From: Metalysinibacillus jejuensis
GTDB taxonomy: Bacteria > Bacillota > Bacilli > Bacillales_A > Planococcaceae
DNA: 54,549 nucleotides
Direction of reading: 5' to 3'
NCBI RefSeq assembly: GCF_003057615.1
Contig: NZ_QAFW01000014.1
Coordinates: forward strand, 1 to 54,549
The notes under the pieces are model-generated. The model did not search any database. It saw only the letters and a program-made list of their open reading frames with translations, and was not told where the DNA came from. Made by a program: the position numbers and the translations under genes. Below are positions 1-8,452 of the stretch, piece after piece. Numbering within the stretch: the first letter of the stretch is position 1; the number at the start of each line of letters is the position of its first letter.

Positions 1-1
1 A

Positions 2-34
2 AATGAAGGCATTCGCCTATTGGCATTAGCATAG
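2..34 (+). CDS. C-terminal tail of an IS605-type TnpB (partial)
   Basis: The window opens inside a frame reading NEGIRLLALA followed by a stop. This resembles the C-terminus of many Firmicutes IS200/IS605 TnpB proteins, RNA-guided nucleases that help maintain the element. The identification rests mainly on what follows: a right-end hairpin typical of such elements starts about 70 bases downstream. The rest of the gene lies outside the window, so intactness cannot be judged. Confidence 0.55.
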   Translation, partial: NEGIRLLALA

Positions 35-160
35 AAACAAAAACTCTTGGAACAAGAGGGTTAGCTCGGTCAGTTTTCGTTGGCTAGTAAAAGCAACGAT
101 AAGTCGAGAAGCCCCCACTTCAATTAGACCGCAAGGTCAATAAGTGGTGGGTAGTTCACT
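35..160 (+). mobile_element. IS200/IS605 right end with probable omega-RNA tail
   Basis: Directly after the TnpB stop comes a structured segment that ends in the hairpin GAAGCCCCCACTT ... AAGTGGTGGG followed by TAGTTCAC. Many IS605-family right ends look like this, and in the family this segment also forms the 3' scaffold of the TnpB guide RNA. Bases 104-160 recur perfectly, in inverse orientation, at 43702-43758, which confirms that this is a mobile right end. The exact cleavage site is inferred to lie close to the final TTCAC. Confidence 0.65.
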
Positions 161-253
161 AAATCGTGATCCCCTTCAACGCAGTTGGAAAGCAGCCACA
201 GAAAGTGCTCTTTACTTTCCGTTGATTGACAGAAACAGCCTTTATACTTCTAA

Positions 254-292
254 AAAAAGCGAACGCCATGTTTTTCTTGGCCTTCGCTTTTT
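254..292. terminator. Bidirectional terminator
   Basis: The arms AAAAAGCGAA and TTCGCTTTTT flank a 19-base loop, with A and T runs outside, so the hairpin could stop transcription from either side. It would end the replication cassette arriving on the minus strand. Confidence 0.55.
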
Positions 293-301
293 AGTTGCGC
301 C

Positions 302-766
302 TTAACGGTAAAGTACATACTGCCCCTCTTCCGCCCTTCCTAAATAATACGGCAGCTGTGGCACGCGGTGACGAAAATCGTAAGGACTAATAGTTTCGCC
401 TGTTGCGGCGAGCGTAAATGACGTATACAGCAAGCGCTTCGCATTAATAATTGTTGTAGTGTCGTGAAATCTGCTGCTATGTAGGTGCTTGACACTTAAC
501 GCGTCATGCGCCAAATAAAAGGCGTAACCCGCTTCGCTCTTTACAGCGTACAACTGCACGGGGCGGATGGCGAGCACGTCACTTGCCATTAACGCGGCTA
601 CTTCTGGATGATCAAGCGCTACGCTTGCCTCGAAAAACGGCGCATCAGGGTGCAAGGTGCCGCACTGCAGCTCGCGGTAGATGGCGTACACTACGCGGTA
701 AAAGCCGTCGTTTGTATCGGTGATGGCTTCGACTAATAACCTAAAGGCTTCGCTCACGTTAATCAC
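302..766 (-). CDS. Unknown protein in phage-like replication cassette
   Basis: This 154-residue protein is not recognised. No membrane segment, signal peptide or obvious catalytic motif is visible, and it is rich in Ala, His and Tyr, so it is probably a soluble globular protein. It starts with GTG and overlaps the 3' end of the DnaB-like helicase gene by 8 bases, so it is translationally coupled and very likely the last gene of the DnaD-DnaB operon. A role in replication of the same element is inferred from position only. A terminator hairpin follows it. Confidence 0.65.
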   Translation of the reverse strand: MINVSEAFRLLVEAITDTNDGFYRVVYAIYRELQCGTLHPDAPFFEASVALDHPEVAALMASDVLAIRPVQLYAVKSEAGYAFYLAHDALSVKHLHSSRFHDTTTIINAKRLLYTSFTLAATGETISPYDFRHRVPQLPYYLGRAEEGQYVLYR

Positions 767-1994
767 CGCGAATCACCCCAGTCGCGCGTTGGTAGTGCAC
801 TTCTACTTTACCCGTCGGACCATTGCGATGCTTGGCAATGTGAAGCTCTAGCGTTTCGTCTTTCGTTTGTTCGTAATAGCTGTCGCGGTATAAAAACACC
901 ACCACATCGGCATCTTGTTCGAGGTTGCCTGAATCACGCAAATCACTGAGCACGGGGCGTTTGTCCTGGCGCTGTTCGACGCTGCGTGATAGCTGAGACA
1001 GCACAACAACAGGGCAATCGAGCTCTTTCGCTAATTGCTTTAACCCCCAGCTAATGGCGCCCATCGTTTGCGCTGTGGTCGCAAAAGCTTCCGGAGTACG
1101 AATGAGCTGAATGTAGTCAATAAAAATAATCGGGCGCTTTGTACTGCGGCGAATAATATGACGCGCTTGCGCTTGAATTTCGGCGACTGTTAGCCCAGCG
1201 CGGTCGTTAATGTATAAATCATACGCCATCATCTTGTTGAGCGTATCGCCCCAACTCGCCTTTTGCCCTTCTGTAAAATAGCGGTACGGATCACGCATTT
1301 TTAAGCGGTTATAATTGCCTTCTGCCGCAATTTGGCGCTCGATGATCGTCTCACGTGCCATTTCAAGCGAAAACACAAGCACCGTGTGCCCGCGCTGAGC
1401 GGCTGTGAGGGCAAAATGGTTCATGACGTCAGTTTTCCCCATCGAAGGACGCGCCGCAATGAGCGTTAACTCTTTCGGCTGAAAACCGTTAAGCGCACGG
1501 TCAAAACCTGCAAGCCCCGTCATCACACCACGCGACACACGCGGCTCAAACGGTAAGTTTTTCAGCGCTTCAAGGTCAGGTTGAATGGGTAAACACATCG
1601 GCTCTTGGTGCAAACTAATCGCTTCAAGCGCTTGAAAAATTGCCTCCACTTCCCAGTCCATCGTTTGCGCTTGTTGTAAAATTTTATGCTTTTGCCCGTA
1701 GCGCCAGTGTGCTAATAATGCTTTTTGGTAATGGGCAAATTTTTCGGGATTGGCGCAGTATGTCAGCTCTTGCAAATAATTAGCGCCACCAAGTGCTTGC
1801 GGCTCTGCGGTCGTCAACAATGTAATATAGTCCACGTGTTGCCCGTTTTTTTGTAAGTGCTGCATTTGCGTGAAAATGAAGCGGTGTTGGTGCGTCGCAA
1901 AATGCGCTGGTCGAAGCAATGTGTCGGCAATATACGTGTTATCCGCCAGCATCGTGCCAAGTAAACTTTTCTCCGCAAGTACGACTTGTTCCAT
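759..1994 (-). CDS. dnaB: DnaB-like replicative DNA helicase
   Basis: This 411-residue protein has the two-domain layout of DnaB: an N-terminal helical domain (LLGTMLADN, about residues 11-19) and a RecA-like ATPase domain. Walker A is ARPSMGKT (residues 181-188), the Walker B strand is IIFIDYIQLI, and the sensor region LSQLSRSVEQR and the HRNGP motif are present. DnaB forms a hexamer that unwinds DNA at the fork. It is somewhat shorter than the usual chromosomal enzyme (about 450) and is co-transcribed with a phage-style DnaD-like protein, overlapping it as TGATG. This fits a prophage or plasmid replication module better than the housekeeping copy. Confidence 0.9.
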   Translation of the reverse strand: MEQVVLAEKSLLGTMLADNTYIADTLLRPAHFATHQHRFIFTQMQHLQKNGQHVDYITLLTTAEPQALGGANYLQELTYCANPEKFAHYQKALLAHWRYGQKHKILQQAQTMDWEVEAIFQALEAISLHQEPMCLPIQPDLEALKNLPFEPRVSRGVMTGLAGFDRALNGFQPKELTLIAARPSMGKTDVMNHFALTAAQRGHTVLVFSLEMARETIIERQIAAEGNYNRLKMRDPYRYFTEGQKASWGDTLNKMMAYDLYINDRAGLTVAEIQAQARHIIRRSTKRPIIFIDYIQLIRTPEAFATTAQTMGAISWGLKQLAKELDCPVVVLSQLSRSVEQRQDKRPVLSDLRDSGNLEQDADVVVFLYRDSYYEQTKDETLELHIAKHRNGPTGKVEVHYQRATGVIRGD

Positions 1995-2722
1995 CAGCCT
2001 TCTCCTTCTTCAAAATCAAGTACGACCTCGTGCACCGCAACTTTTTTTGCAGGCTTCGCTTTTTTTAAATAACTTTCAAAGCGCAAGCCAAATAACGTAC
2101 TTGGACGTAAATAGCGCGCATACGGCGTATTTTGCCACGTCTTGACTTTGGCTTCAATGACCGCAATAAAGTCATCATACGTGTAACCCTGCATCGCCAC
2201 TTCTGTCACGAGGCGCTGGCTTTTCCTGCTCTCGGGGTTGAAGGTTTTATCCGCTTTATCATTCAAAAAAAGAATCACATCTCGCGTTAGCGCGATATAA
2301 TATTTCTTTATATCTTTTATATCTTTACTTATTGTTCCGTCCAACTTGACCAAGCCCTTGTGCTCAATATGGTCGTAACGTAACATCCATTTTGAACCGG
2401 TCACTTTGACTAGCTCTGTGTAGCACAATGTGTACCACTTGGTGTGGTCATTGCGTGAGCGATTGAACGCTTGTGTCGCCTGAATATACCCCTTATCTTC
2501 AAGTTTCATTAACGTGCGCCGCACCGTAGTGAGTGACCAAAACGGAAACTCCTGTTGCCACACTTCATACGATCCTTTCACCCAGCGCCTGCCGCTCCGC
2601 TCTTCTACGCCGAGACGCGAACGATAATGCAGCTGCTGCAACACAATCGCTTCGTTGAGCCCCACCCTCTCTGCTAATTGCGGCAAAACTAATAGTGGTG
2701 CTTCTTCGGTTAATAATTTCAT
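1994..2722 (-). CDS. DnaD-like replisome organizer / helicase loader
   Basis: The N-terminus (LLVLPQLAERVGLNEAIVL) and the following winged-helix segment are typical of phage replisome organizers related to DnaD. These proteins bind origin DNA and help load the helicase, which is the next gene. The ATG at 2722 is chosen because GGGGGA sits 8 bases upstream; an in-frame TTG at 2746 would place that ribosome site inside the gene. The C-terminal part (about residues 160-230) resembles the DnaB/DnaD-type helical domain. The gene starts only about 100 bases from the leader-distal end of the CRISPR array, on the same strand. Confidence 0.8.
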   Translation of the reverse strand: MKLLTEEAPLLVLPQLAERVGLNEAIVLQQLHYRSRLGVEERSGRRWVKGSYEVWQQEFPFWSLTTVRRTLMKLEDKGYIQATQAFNRSRNDHTKWYTLCYTELVKVTGSKWMLRYDHIEHKGLVKLDGTISKDIKDIKKYYIALTRDVILFLNDKADKTFNPESRKSQRLVTEVAMQGYTYDDFIAVIEAKVKTWQNTPYARYLRPSTLFGLRFESYLKKAKPAKKVAVHEVVLDFEEGEG

Positions 2723-2822
2723 ACTATCTCCCCCTTCACTATTCAATACGTAAAGAACCTACTAAAAAGCGACAAGCGGAGCTAAAATTTTTTAGCACGA
2801 CATTTATTTTATTCGCAAAGAG

Positions 2823-5350
2823 CGACGTTTTTAGGGTGACAATGAAAGGAGCGACAATGACGATGCAATTAAACGCAACGACACGCAAAATTTCAATCCA
2901 CGCTCCTAATGAAAGGAGCGACGCGATCGACTCGCTTTGCTGTGTGATAAGCTGCATTTCAATCCACGCTCCTAATGAAAGGAGCGACTACTCCCTTCTA
3001 CTGTCAGCACAGCAGCGCCCAAATTTCAATCCACGCTCCTAATGAAAGGAGCGACATTCTCAAACACTCCTTTTCACGCATCTTCCACCATTTCAATCCA
3101 CGCTCCTAATGAAAGGAGCGACCTAACGGCAATCACGATGGAGGTAAGGCGTAATGATTTCAATCCACGCTCCTAATGAAAGGAGCGACTCTCCCGCTCG
3201 TACCACTTTGCGAAGAGTTTAATATTTCAATCCACGCTCCTAATTAAAGGAGCGACCTTCGTCTTTTGTCATGTTTGTGAACGGCATATCCTTATCATTT
3301 CAATCCACGCTCCTAATGAAAGGAGCGACAGAGATACTATACTGGGTAAGTATGGTAACGGTATTTCAATCCACGCTCCTAATGAAAGGAGCGACATCTT
3401 CGTACGCCACATCTTGCTCTCTCGTTAACTCATTTCAATCCACGCTCCTAATGAAAGGAGCGACAACGGCATCTACACTACTTGTGACAATTGTACGATT
3501 TCAATCCACGCTCCTAATGAAAGGAGCGACGTGTAATTACTAGCGATCAATAACCATACCTTCATATTTCAATCCACGCTCCTAATGAAAGGAGCGACAG
3601 GCATTAATGCTGTATGAGGTATTTGTTATAGGTATTTCAATCCACGCTCCTAATGAAAGGAGCGACTTGTGGGGCTGTTTAACCGCAGCTACACCGTACC
3701 AATTTCAATCCACGCTCCTAATGAAAGGAGCGACCTTAATGACTACCACAAAAATAAGTACGCATCCCTATTTCAATCCACGCTCCTAATGAAAGGAGCG
3801 ACATTTTTGGTAGGAGGTGAAACGATGACACTTGTAATTTCAATCCACGCTCCTAATGAAAGGAGCGACCTAATCTTTTACGATTATTTATGGACTTAGC
3901 CCTTATTTCAATCCACGCTCCTAATGAAAGGAGCGACATTAGGTTGCTTACCTGAGGCCATCCAATCGATTATTTCAATCCACGCTCCTAATGAAAGGAG
4001 CGACATTAGGTTGCTTACCTGAGGCCATCCAATCGATTATTTCAATCCACGCTCCTAATGAAAGGAGCGACCTAATCTTTTACGATTATTTATGGACTTA
4101 GCCCTTATTTCAATCCACGCTCCTAATGAAAGGAGCGACTACTCCCTTCTACTGTCAGCACAGCAGCGCCCAAATTTCAATCCACGCTCCTAATGAAAGG
4201 AGCGACAGTGCAAGCGTGCCACGCACACGAATAGTTAAAATTTCAATCCACGCTCCTAATGAAAGGAGCGACGCTACAGTGTTAGGCGTTGAAAGACCTG
4301 CAGCATTAATTTCAATCCACGCTCCTAATGAAAGGAGCGACACTGTCAATGTTAAAAAAATCAGCCAAACGCTTAATTTCAATCCACGCTCCTAATGAAA
4401 GGAGCGACGCTAACGCATTAGATATAACCATCTGTATAAACGGATTTCAATCCACGCTCCTAATGAAAGGAGCGACGCTAACGCATTAGATATAACCATC
4501 TGTATAAACGGATTTCAATCCACGCTCCTAATGAAAGGAGCGACGCTAGAGAGTGTTAAGTTTGCTATGCAATTCATCATTTCAATCCACGCTCCTAATG
4601 AAAGGAGCGACGACAGACGGTAAAACATATAAGCGTGAAGCGATTATTTCAATCCACGCTCCTAATGAAAGGAGCGACCAAATACGTACCTGCTACTGGT
4701 TGGTACGTTTGATTTCAATCCACGCTCCTAATGAAAGGAGCGACGACCACGATGTTGTAGCGCTGATGACTTCTCCGTTATTTCAATCCACGCTCCTAAT
4801 GAAAGGAGCGACCCACCTTTTAATAAACCACTGACACCCATATTACATTTCAATCCACGCTCCTAATGAAAGGAGCGACGGTTTTTCAAAATTTCAATTG
4901 CGGCAGCATCAGCTATTTCAATCCACGCTCCTAATGAAAGGAGCGACATTCTTCGATGTTTGATTTTAGTTTTAAGTTGGAATTTCAATCCACGCTCCTA
5001 ATGAAAGGAGCGACGCTAACGCATTAGATATAACCATCTGTATAAACGGATTTCAATCCACGCTCCTAATGAAAGGAGCGACTAGAGTTTTCTCGAAAAT
5101 AAAATCTGTTCATGTATTTCAATCCACGCTCCTAATGAAAGGAGCGACTTTGTTGCGCTTGCAACTCTTTTAATTGATCCATATTTCAATCCACGCTCCT
5201 AATGGAAGGAGCGACGTCAAGACATTTTCTTCCCAAGCTTGTTCGATATATTTCAATCCACGCTCCTAATGGAAGGAGCGACCGTCATATTGGAGCAAAG
5301 GAAGCGATTGAAGTAGAATTTCAATCCACGCTCCTAATGGAAGGAGCGAC
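2823..5350 (-). CRISPR. Type I-C CRISPR array, 38 repeats, 37 spacers
   Basis: Thirty-seven 33-base repeats plus one degenerate terminal repeat (2823-2855) alternate with 33-40 base spacers. In crRNA sense (minus strand) the repeat begins GTCGCTCC, contains the hairpin arms CGCTCC and GGAGCG, and ends GATTGAAAT, as in I-C arrays. The leader is at the high-coordinate end beside the cas genes, and the decayed repeat at the low end marks the old end. Repeats at 5183, 5250 and 5318, the three next to the leader, share one base change; the repeat at 3224 has another. Four spacers occur more than once (see findings). Confidence 0.98.
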
Positions 5351-5501
5351 CGCAAAATATAGTATTTTGCTAAGGTGTAACACTAGATATTGTGCTTGGA
5401 GCTACATGTTTAGAAGCGCGTTGAGAGAAATGTCTAGAAAAAGAGCGTAATAACTGTGCGAACCTCCCGGGAAAAACATGGGCGCTTGGGGTTCGCCGCT
5501 T
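5351..5501 (-). promoter_or_regulatory. CRISPR leader
   Basis: About 150 bases separate the first repeat from the cas2 remnant. They include a long inverted repeat (5459-5497) with arms GCGAACC and GGTTCGC around TCCCGGG, a motif I recognise from type I-C leaders. The region should hold the array promoter and the site where new spacers were once inserted. No clear -10/-35 pair could be fixed by eye. Confidence 0.7.
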
Positions 5502-5578
5502 CTAAAAAATCAACGGCTTCTCTACTTCAACCTTTTCGTAATGATTGCCTAGGCGGTAAAACGTAACGAGTTTGTATC
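5502..5578 (-). pseudogene. cas2: cas2 remnant (C-terminal codons only, frameshifted)
   Basis: Read on the minus strand the segment gives DTNSLRF, then after a one-base frameshift YRLGNHYEKVEVEKPLIF and a stop. The end of type I-C Cas2 (…DSLRFYxLGnxw…eGpLIF) matches both parts. Cas2 is normally about 96 residues and bridges two Cas1 dimers in the integrase; only its last 25 or so residues survive. The leader begins immediately downstream, where it should follow an intact cas2. This marks the right border of the deletion that removed the adaptation genes. Confidence 0.85.
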
Positions 5579-5729
5579 AGAATGAATAATTGATCTGTCT
5601 ACCTCGCTTCTCACCTACAAACGGATTCTCTGTCAATTTATGCAGCGTACTCCCTTCAGCAGCGCCCAAGAAAGCAAAGTGTTGTAAGCCTGACAACCGT
5701 AAGTAATCGTCTTCCTTATAATCCGTCAT
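5577..5729 (-). pseudogene. cas4: cas4 remnant (N-terminus with internal deletion)
   Basis: An ATG overlapping the end of cas7 opens a 50-codon frame that starts MTDYKEDDYLRLSGLQHFAF, the standard start of type I-C Cas4. The family then continues with a Cys that binds the iron-sulfur cluster (CRRQWALIHIEQQW); here that stretch is gone and the frame jumps to EGSTLH and VGEKRG, which match the later EGxxLHE and EKRGD motifs. A stop follows, and the rest of cas4, all of cas1 and most of cas2 are missing. Cas4 normally trims prespacers and enforces PAM choice; this product would lack the nuclease domain. Confidence 0.88.
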
Positions 5730-6582
5730 AAACTTGTACCGCTAAATTATCAAGCGGTGCTACGGTAATTTCATAATTTTCGATTGATGGTGGGAAGTCA
5801 TCTTTCACACGCGTTACGTTAACTGTTCGGTGCACTTTAGCTGATGAATATTGACCTAATTTGCTATTATGTTCCCACCAAATGAGTTTATTAACTTCCA
5901 TACTGCCGTCAGGACGTGCTGATGAGGCATCGTTCGCAAATAATGTGCGTAGCGCTTCTTTAATAGCCTCCGCATCTTCTTTACTAAAGCCCGTACGTTC
6001 TGCGAGTTGTGGGTTGATGCTGCCATAAAATACATACACACCAAAATCAACACGATGTTTCATACCCATGGTGTCTGACGTTTTTTGACTAGGGTCTTTC
6101 GCATTTGTTGTTGAGTTAACACTTTTTGTAATTTGCATACTTGTAATATCAACAGGCTCAACACTTGTGGCAGAGTGGATAGATACAGGACCACGCACAC
6201 CAAGACTTAATTTATCACCTTTAAAGGCAAAAACTTGACCAAATGCACGTACATCAAACCACGTATCACAAGCGATTTTTTCAGCTAAAGCTACATCGCC
6301 TTTCGCATTTTTTAAGATTTTTTCGAGTTCGGGTACACTCGCTACACGGTCACGCACACTACGAAAGGCATCGTTGCGACGCTCATCTGACTGCACTAAA
6401 ATGGCTTGATTATCATCTTGCAGGCGATTACGCAACTTACGTTTGATCGCAACATCCGAAATTTCACCGTGCCCGTTAAAGTCTTGACGCGGGCGATTGC
6501 CATTGAGTGGATCACCATTAGGGTTAGCTTTATCTACGGTTACGACTACCGCAAAATCAATTTTATTCGTTAGTGTTGTCAT
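5716..6582 (-). CDS. cas7: Type I-C Cas7 (Csd2), crRNA backbone subunit
   Basis: This is the 288-residue Cas7 of subtype I-C. The N-terminus VVVTVDKANPNGDPLNGNRP is the family signature, the RRM-fold start that binds the crRNA. Copies polymerise along the spacer to form the Cascade backbone. Length is normal for Csd2 and no motif is broken, so it should be functional. The gene overlaps cas8c by 20 bases and has its own AGGAGG ribosome site inside the cas8c end. Its last codons overlap the start of the cas4 remnant, preserving the ancestral gene order. Confidence 0.97.
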   Translation of the reverse strand: MTTLTNKIDFAVVVTVDKANPNGDPLNGNRPRQDFNGHGEISDVAIKRKLRNRLQDDNQAILVQSDERRNDAFRSVRDRVASVPELEKILKNAKGDVALAEKIACDTWFDVRAFGQVFAFKGDKLSLGVRGPVSIHSATSVEPVDITSMQITKSVNSTTNAKDPSQKTSDTMGMKHRVDFGVYVFYGSINPQLAERTGFSKEDAEAIKEALRTLFANDASSARPDGSMEVNKLIWWEHNSKLGQYSSAKVHRTVNVTRVKDDFPPSIENYEITVAPLDNLAVQVYDGL

Positions 6583-7018
6583 TTGTTACTTCCTCCTTTT
6601 TCGTATACATCGCTTGCACTTGACTACTATAGCCGAGTAAAAATACGGGACCTAACGGCGCATCTGTCATTTGCTCTATTGTGAGACGCGCCTCTAGCTC
6701 TTGAATAATCTTCGCATAACGCGTAGCTTTAGCTCCTTGACGCTCAAAATACGGGTTGAGTTGTTTACGAATCACATGCCATGTACGTGCAGGGCGCTGG
6801 CTAAATGCGTTAAAATAGCGTGTCGCATTGGTCGAGCGATTTTCGCCTCGCTCCTTGAGCGCACTACGTTCCATTACTTCCGCTACACCGAGTAGACGAC
6901 CAAATAAATAGTCACGGTTATTATTGTCTTCTTGAATTGCCACAGTATATCCCTCACTCTCATATTGTTTGGTAATTAAGGCGCAGGCGATGTTGACCGT
7001 TGCCTCCCAAGACTCCAT
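6563..7018 (-). CDS. cas11c: Candidate internal Cas11c within cas8c
   Basis: Type I-C systems are known to make the small subunit Cas11 by internal initiation in cas8c. In this gene Met479 (ATG at 7018) is preceded by AAAGG five bases upstream and would give a 151-residue helical product covering the C-terminal domain. A GGGAGG stretch lies just inside this frame but has no ATG, GTG or TTG at a good distance. The internal product is expected from the family; the precise start codon is my inference. Confidence 0.4.
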   Translation of the reverse strand: MESWEATVNIACALITKQYESEGYTVAIQEDNNNRDYLFGRLLGVAEVMERSALKERGENRSTNATRYFNAFSQRPARTWHVIRKQLNPYFERQGAKATRYAKIIQELEARLTIEQMTDAPLGPVFLLGYSSQVQAMYTKKEEVTNDNTNE

Positions 7019-8452
7019 TAAGCCTTTAAAGCTTGATGGGTTTTTTACGCGATTAAAAATTAGGCGCACAACATCTTTTGGTATCGGCTTTTTTTCGATA
7101 ATACATGGCAAAAGCCTTGTATATAGTTCCTTTTTTATACGAGGGTCTGCCTTACTACCATAAACCGCTTCCACAATACGATACGTTGAAGGTGTATAAA
7201 TCCCCCGCTTCATTTGCTTTGTTTCTTTATCTTGTGTAACTTGTAGCCAGCGGCACGTGGTATACCAATGACTAAGCGCCGCTACATATTGCTTAGGGTT
7301 CGTTTGTTGATAATACACAATGGCTAATCGTCCTGATGTGGCTGCATCCACTGCCATAATAATAATTTGCTCTTGCTTATCTTCTGGTAAAAGAGGGCCA
7401 ATGCCGTGTAAATTTGCAGCTAGCGTTTTAGCTATCACTTCTTTCGTTTGTGCAGGTTGTAGTGTTGTCGTTTCAAAGTCACTCATACCAAATTCACCCG
7501 AGGCAAACGGATCAATCGTTGATGGTTGCTCTACGCCAAAAGCGACAAAGTAGCGACTATCCACATACGTACCTTGGCGTTGAATAAGCCAGCGCAAGGC
7601 GTGATGTGATTTTTGTGACACCTCATAACCAATTTGCACCGCTTCATCGGCTTCTTTAAAACGTCCGCGATACGTAAAACCTTTATCATCATTTGATGAA
7701 ATAAGCTTAGATAAATCACCTGCATTACGTATGCGCGAACCATGTTGCGTCGTTAAAATGGCATCTGTTTGCGCGGTTACATAGCACGTACCTCGTTCAC
7801 TCTCTGCTACCTCATTAAAATATGCGATATAATTGTCATACAGTGCTGTGTTTTCCCACACTGCTTGGTAATGCGGCATTTGCACATTAAACCTTATAAA
7901 ACTATCAAGAATATTACCTGCTGCTACTTTATAAATCGCTGGTTTATCGTCACCCGTCCATTTAGTTAGCACCATACCATCTGTATCAACAGGGAAAACT
8001 CCCGCTTCTACTAAATCTTGCACAACTTGCGCTTTGGCAATATACGTATAAATCGCTTGCACTTCTTGTGGTGCATGATGCGCTGTTGCCCAGCCCTTGA
8101 GCTGTTCACGGTACGTTTTGAAGTAGTCTGCTCGCTTTTCCTCACCGCCATAAGCCAAATAATCGCCTGCGACATAAAATACTTTGTCATGTAAATAATG
8201 CGGACGTATGGCTGCACCTGAACGGTTAGCAGAACCTAGCGTCATCGGCACAATGGTGCGTGCTTGGTCTTTTTCTAACACTTTAGCCGCAATAAATTCA
8301 CCACTTGGCGAAAGTACGATTTCGATTTGGGCGCTTTGTGTCATATGAGCAACAGGTAGTAACGTAAAGCGCTGTTTACGCACTTCTTCAAACTGTCCAA
8401 CACGATGTGCATTGTTGTCATACACTTGCGCAAGTTGCGACATCCAACTCAT
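6563..8452 (-). CDS. cas8c: Type I-C Cas8c (Csd1), large Cascade subunit
   Basis: This 629-residue protein sits where Csd1 belongs and has the matching features: an N-terminal LAQVYDNN start, a [12 protein letters not shown] segment near the middle and a helical C-terminal third. Cas8c recognises the PAM and opens the target duplex. The start ATG follows GGAGGCGGAG and overlaps the cas5c stop as ATGA. Length is in the family range and no disruption is visible. The C-terminal third also encodes the small subunit Cas11 in I-C systems (see the separate entry). Confidence 0.95.
   Translation of the reverse strand: MSWMSQLAQVYDNNAHRVGQFEEVRKQRFTLLPVAHMTQSAQIEIVLSPSGEFIAAKVLEKDQARTIVPMTLGSANRSGAAIRPHYLHDKVFYVAGDYLAYGGEEKRADYFKTYREQLKGWATAHHAPQEVQAIYTYIAKAQVVQDLVEAGVFPVDTDGMVLTKWTGDDKPAIYKVAAGNILDSFIRFNVQMPHYQAVWENTALYDNYIAYFNEVAESERGTCYVTAQTDAILTTQHGSRIRNAGDLSKLISSNDDKGFTYRGRFKEADEAVQIGYEVSQKSHHALRWLIQRQGTYVDSRYFVAFGVEQPSTIDPFASGEFGMSDFETTTLQPAQTKEVIAKTLAANLHGIGPLLPEDKQEQIIIMAVDAATSGRLAIVYYQQTNPKQYVAALSHWYTTCRWLQVTQDKETKQMKRGIYTPSTYRIVEAVYGSKADPRIKKELYTRLLPCIIEKKPIPKDVVRLIFNRVKNPSSFKGLMESWEATVNIACALITKQYESEGYTVAIQEDNNNRDYLFGRLLGVAEVMERSALKERGENRSTNATRYFNAFSQRPARTWHVIRKQLNPYFERQGAKATRYAKIIQELEARLTIEQMTDAPLGPVFLLGYSSQVQAMYTKKEEVTNDNTNE

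Noticed and set aside
3271-4834. Several open frames inside the array with repeated peptides such as FQSTLLMKGAT and SIHAPNERSD
   Set aside because: They are translations of the CRISPR repeat in different frames and have no ribosome sites.
5351-5501. Further cas1 or cas2 coding remains in the leader
   Set aside because: Stops occur in all frames after the PLIF end and no Cas1 motif can be read; it fits a leader.
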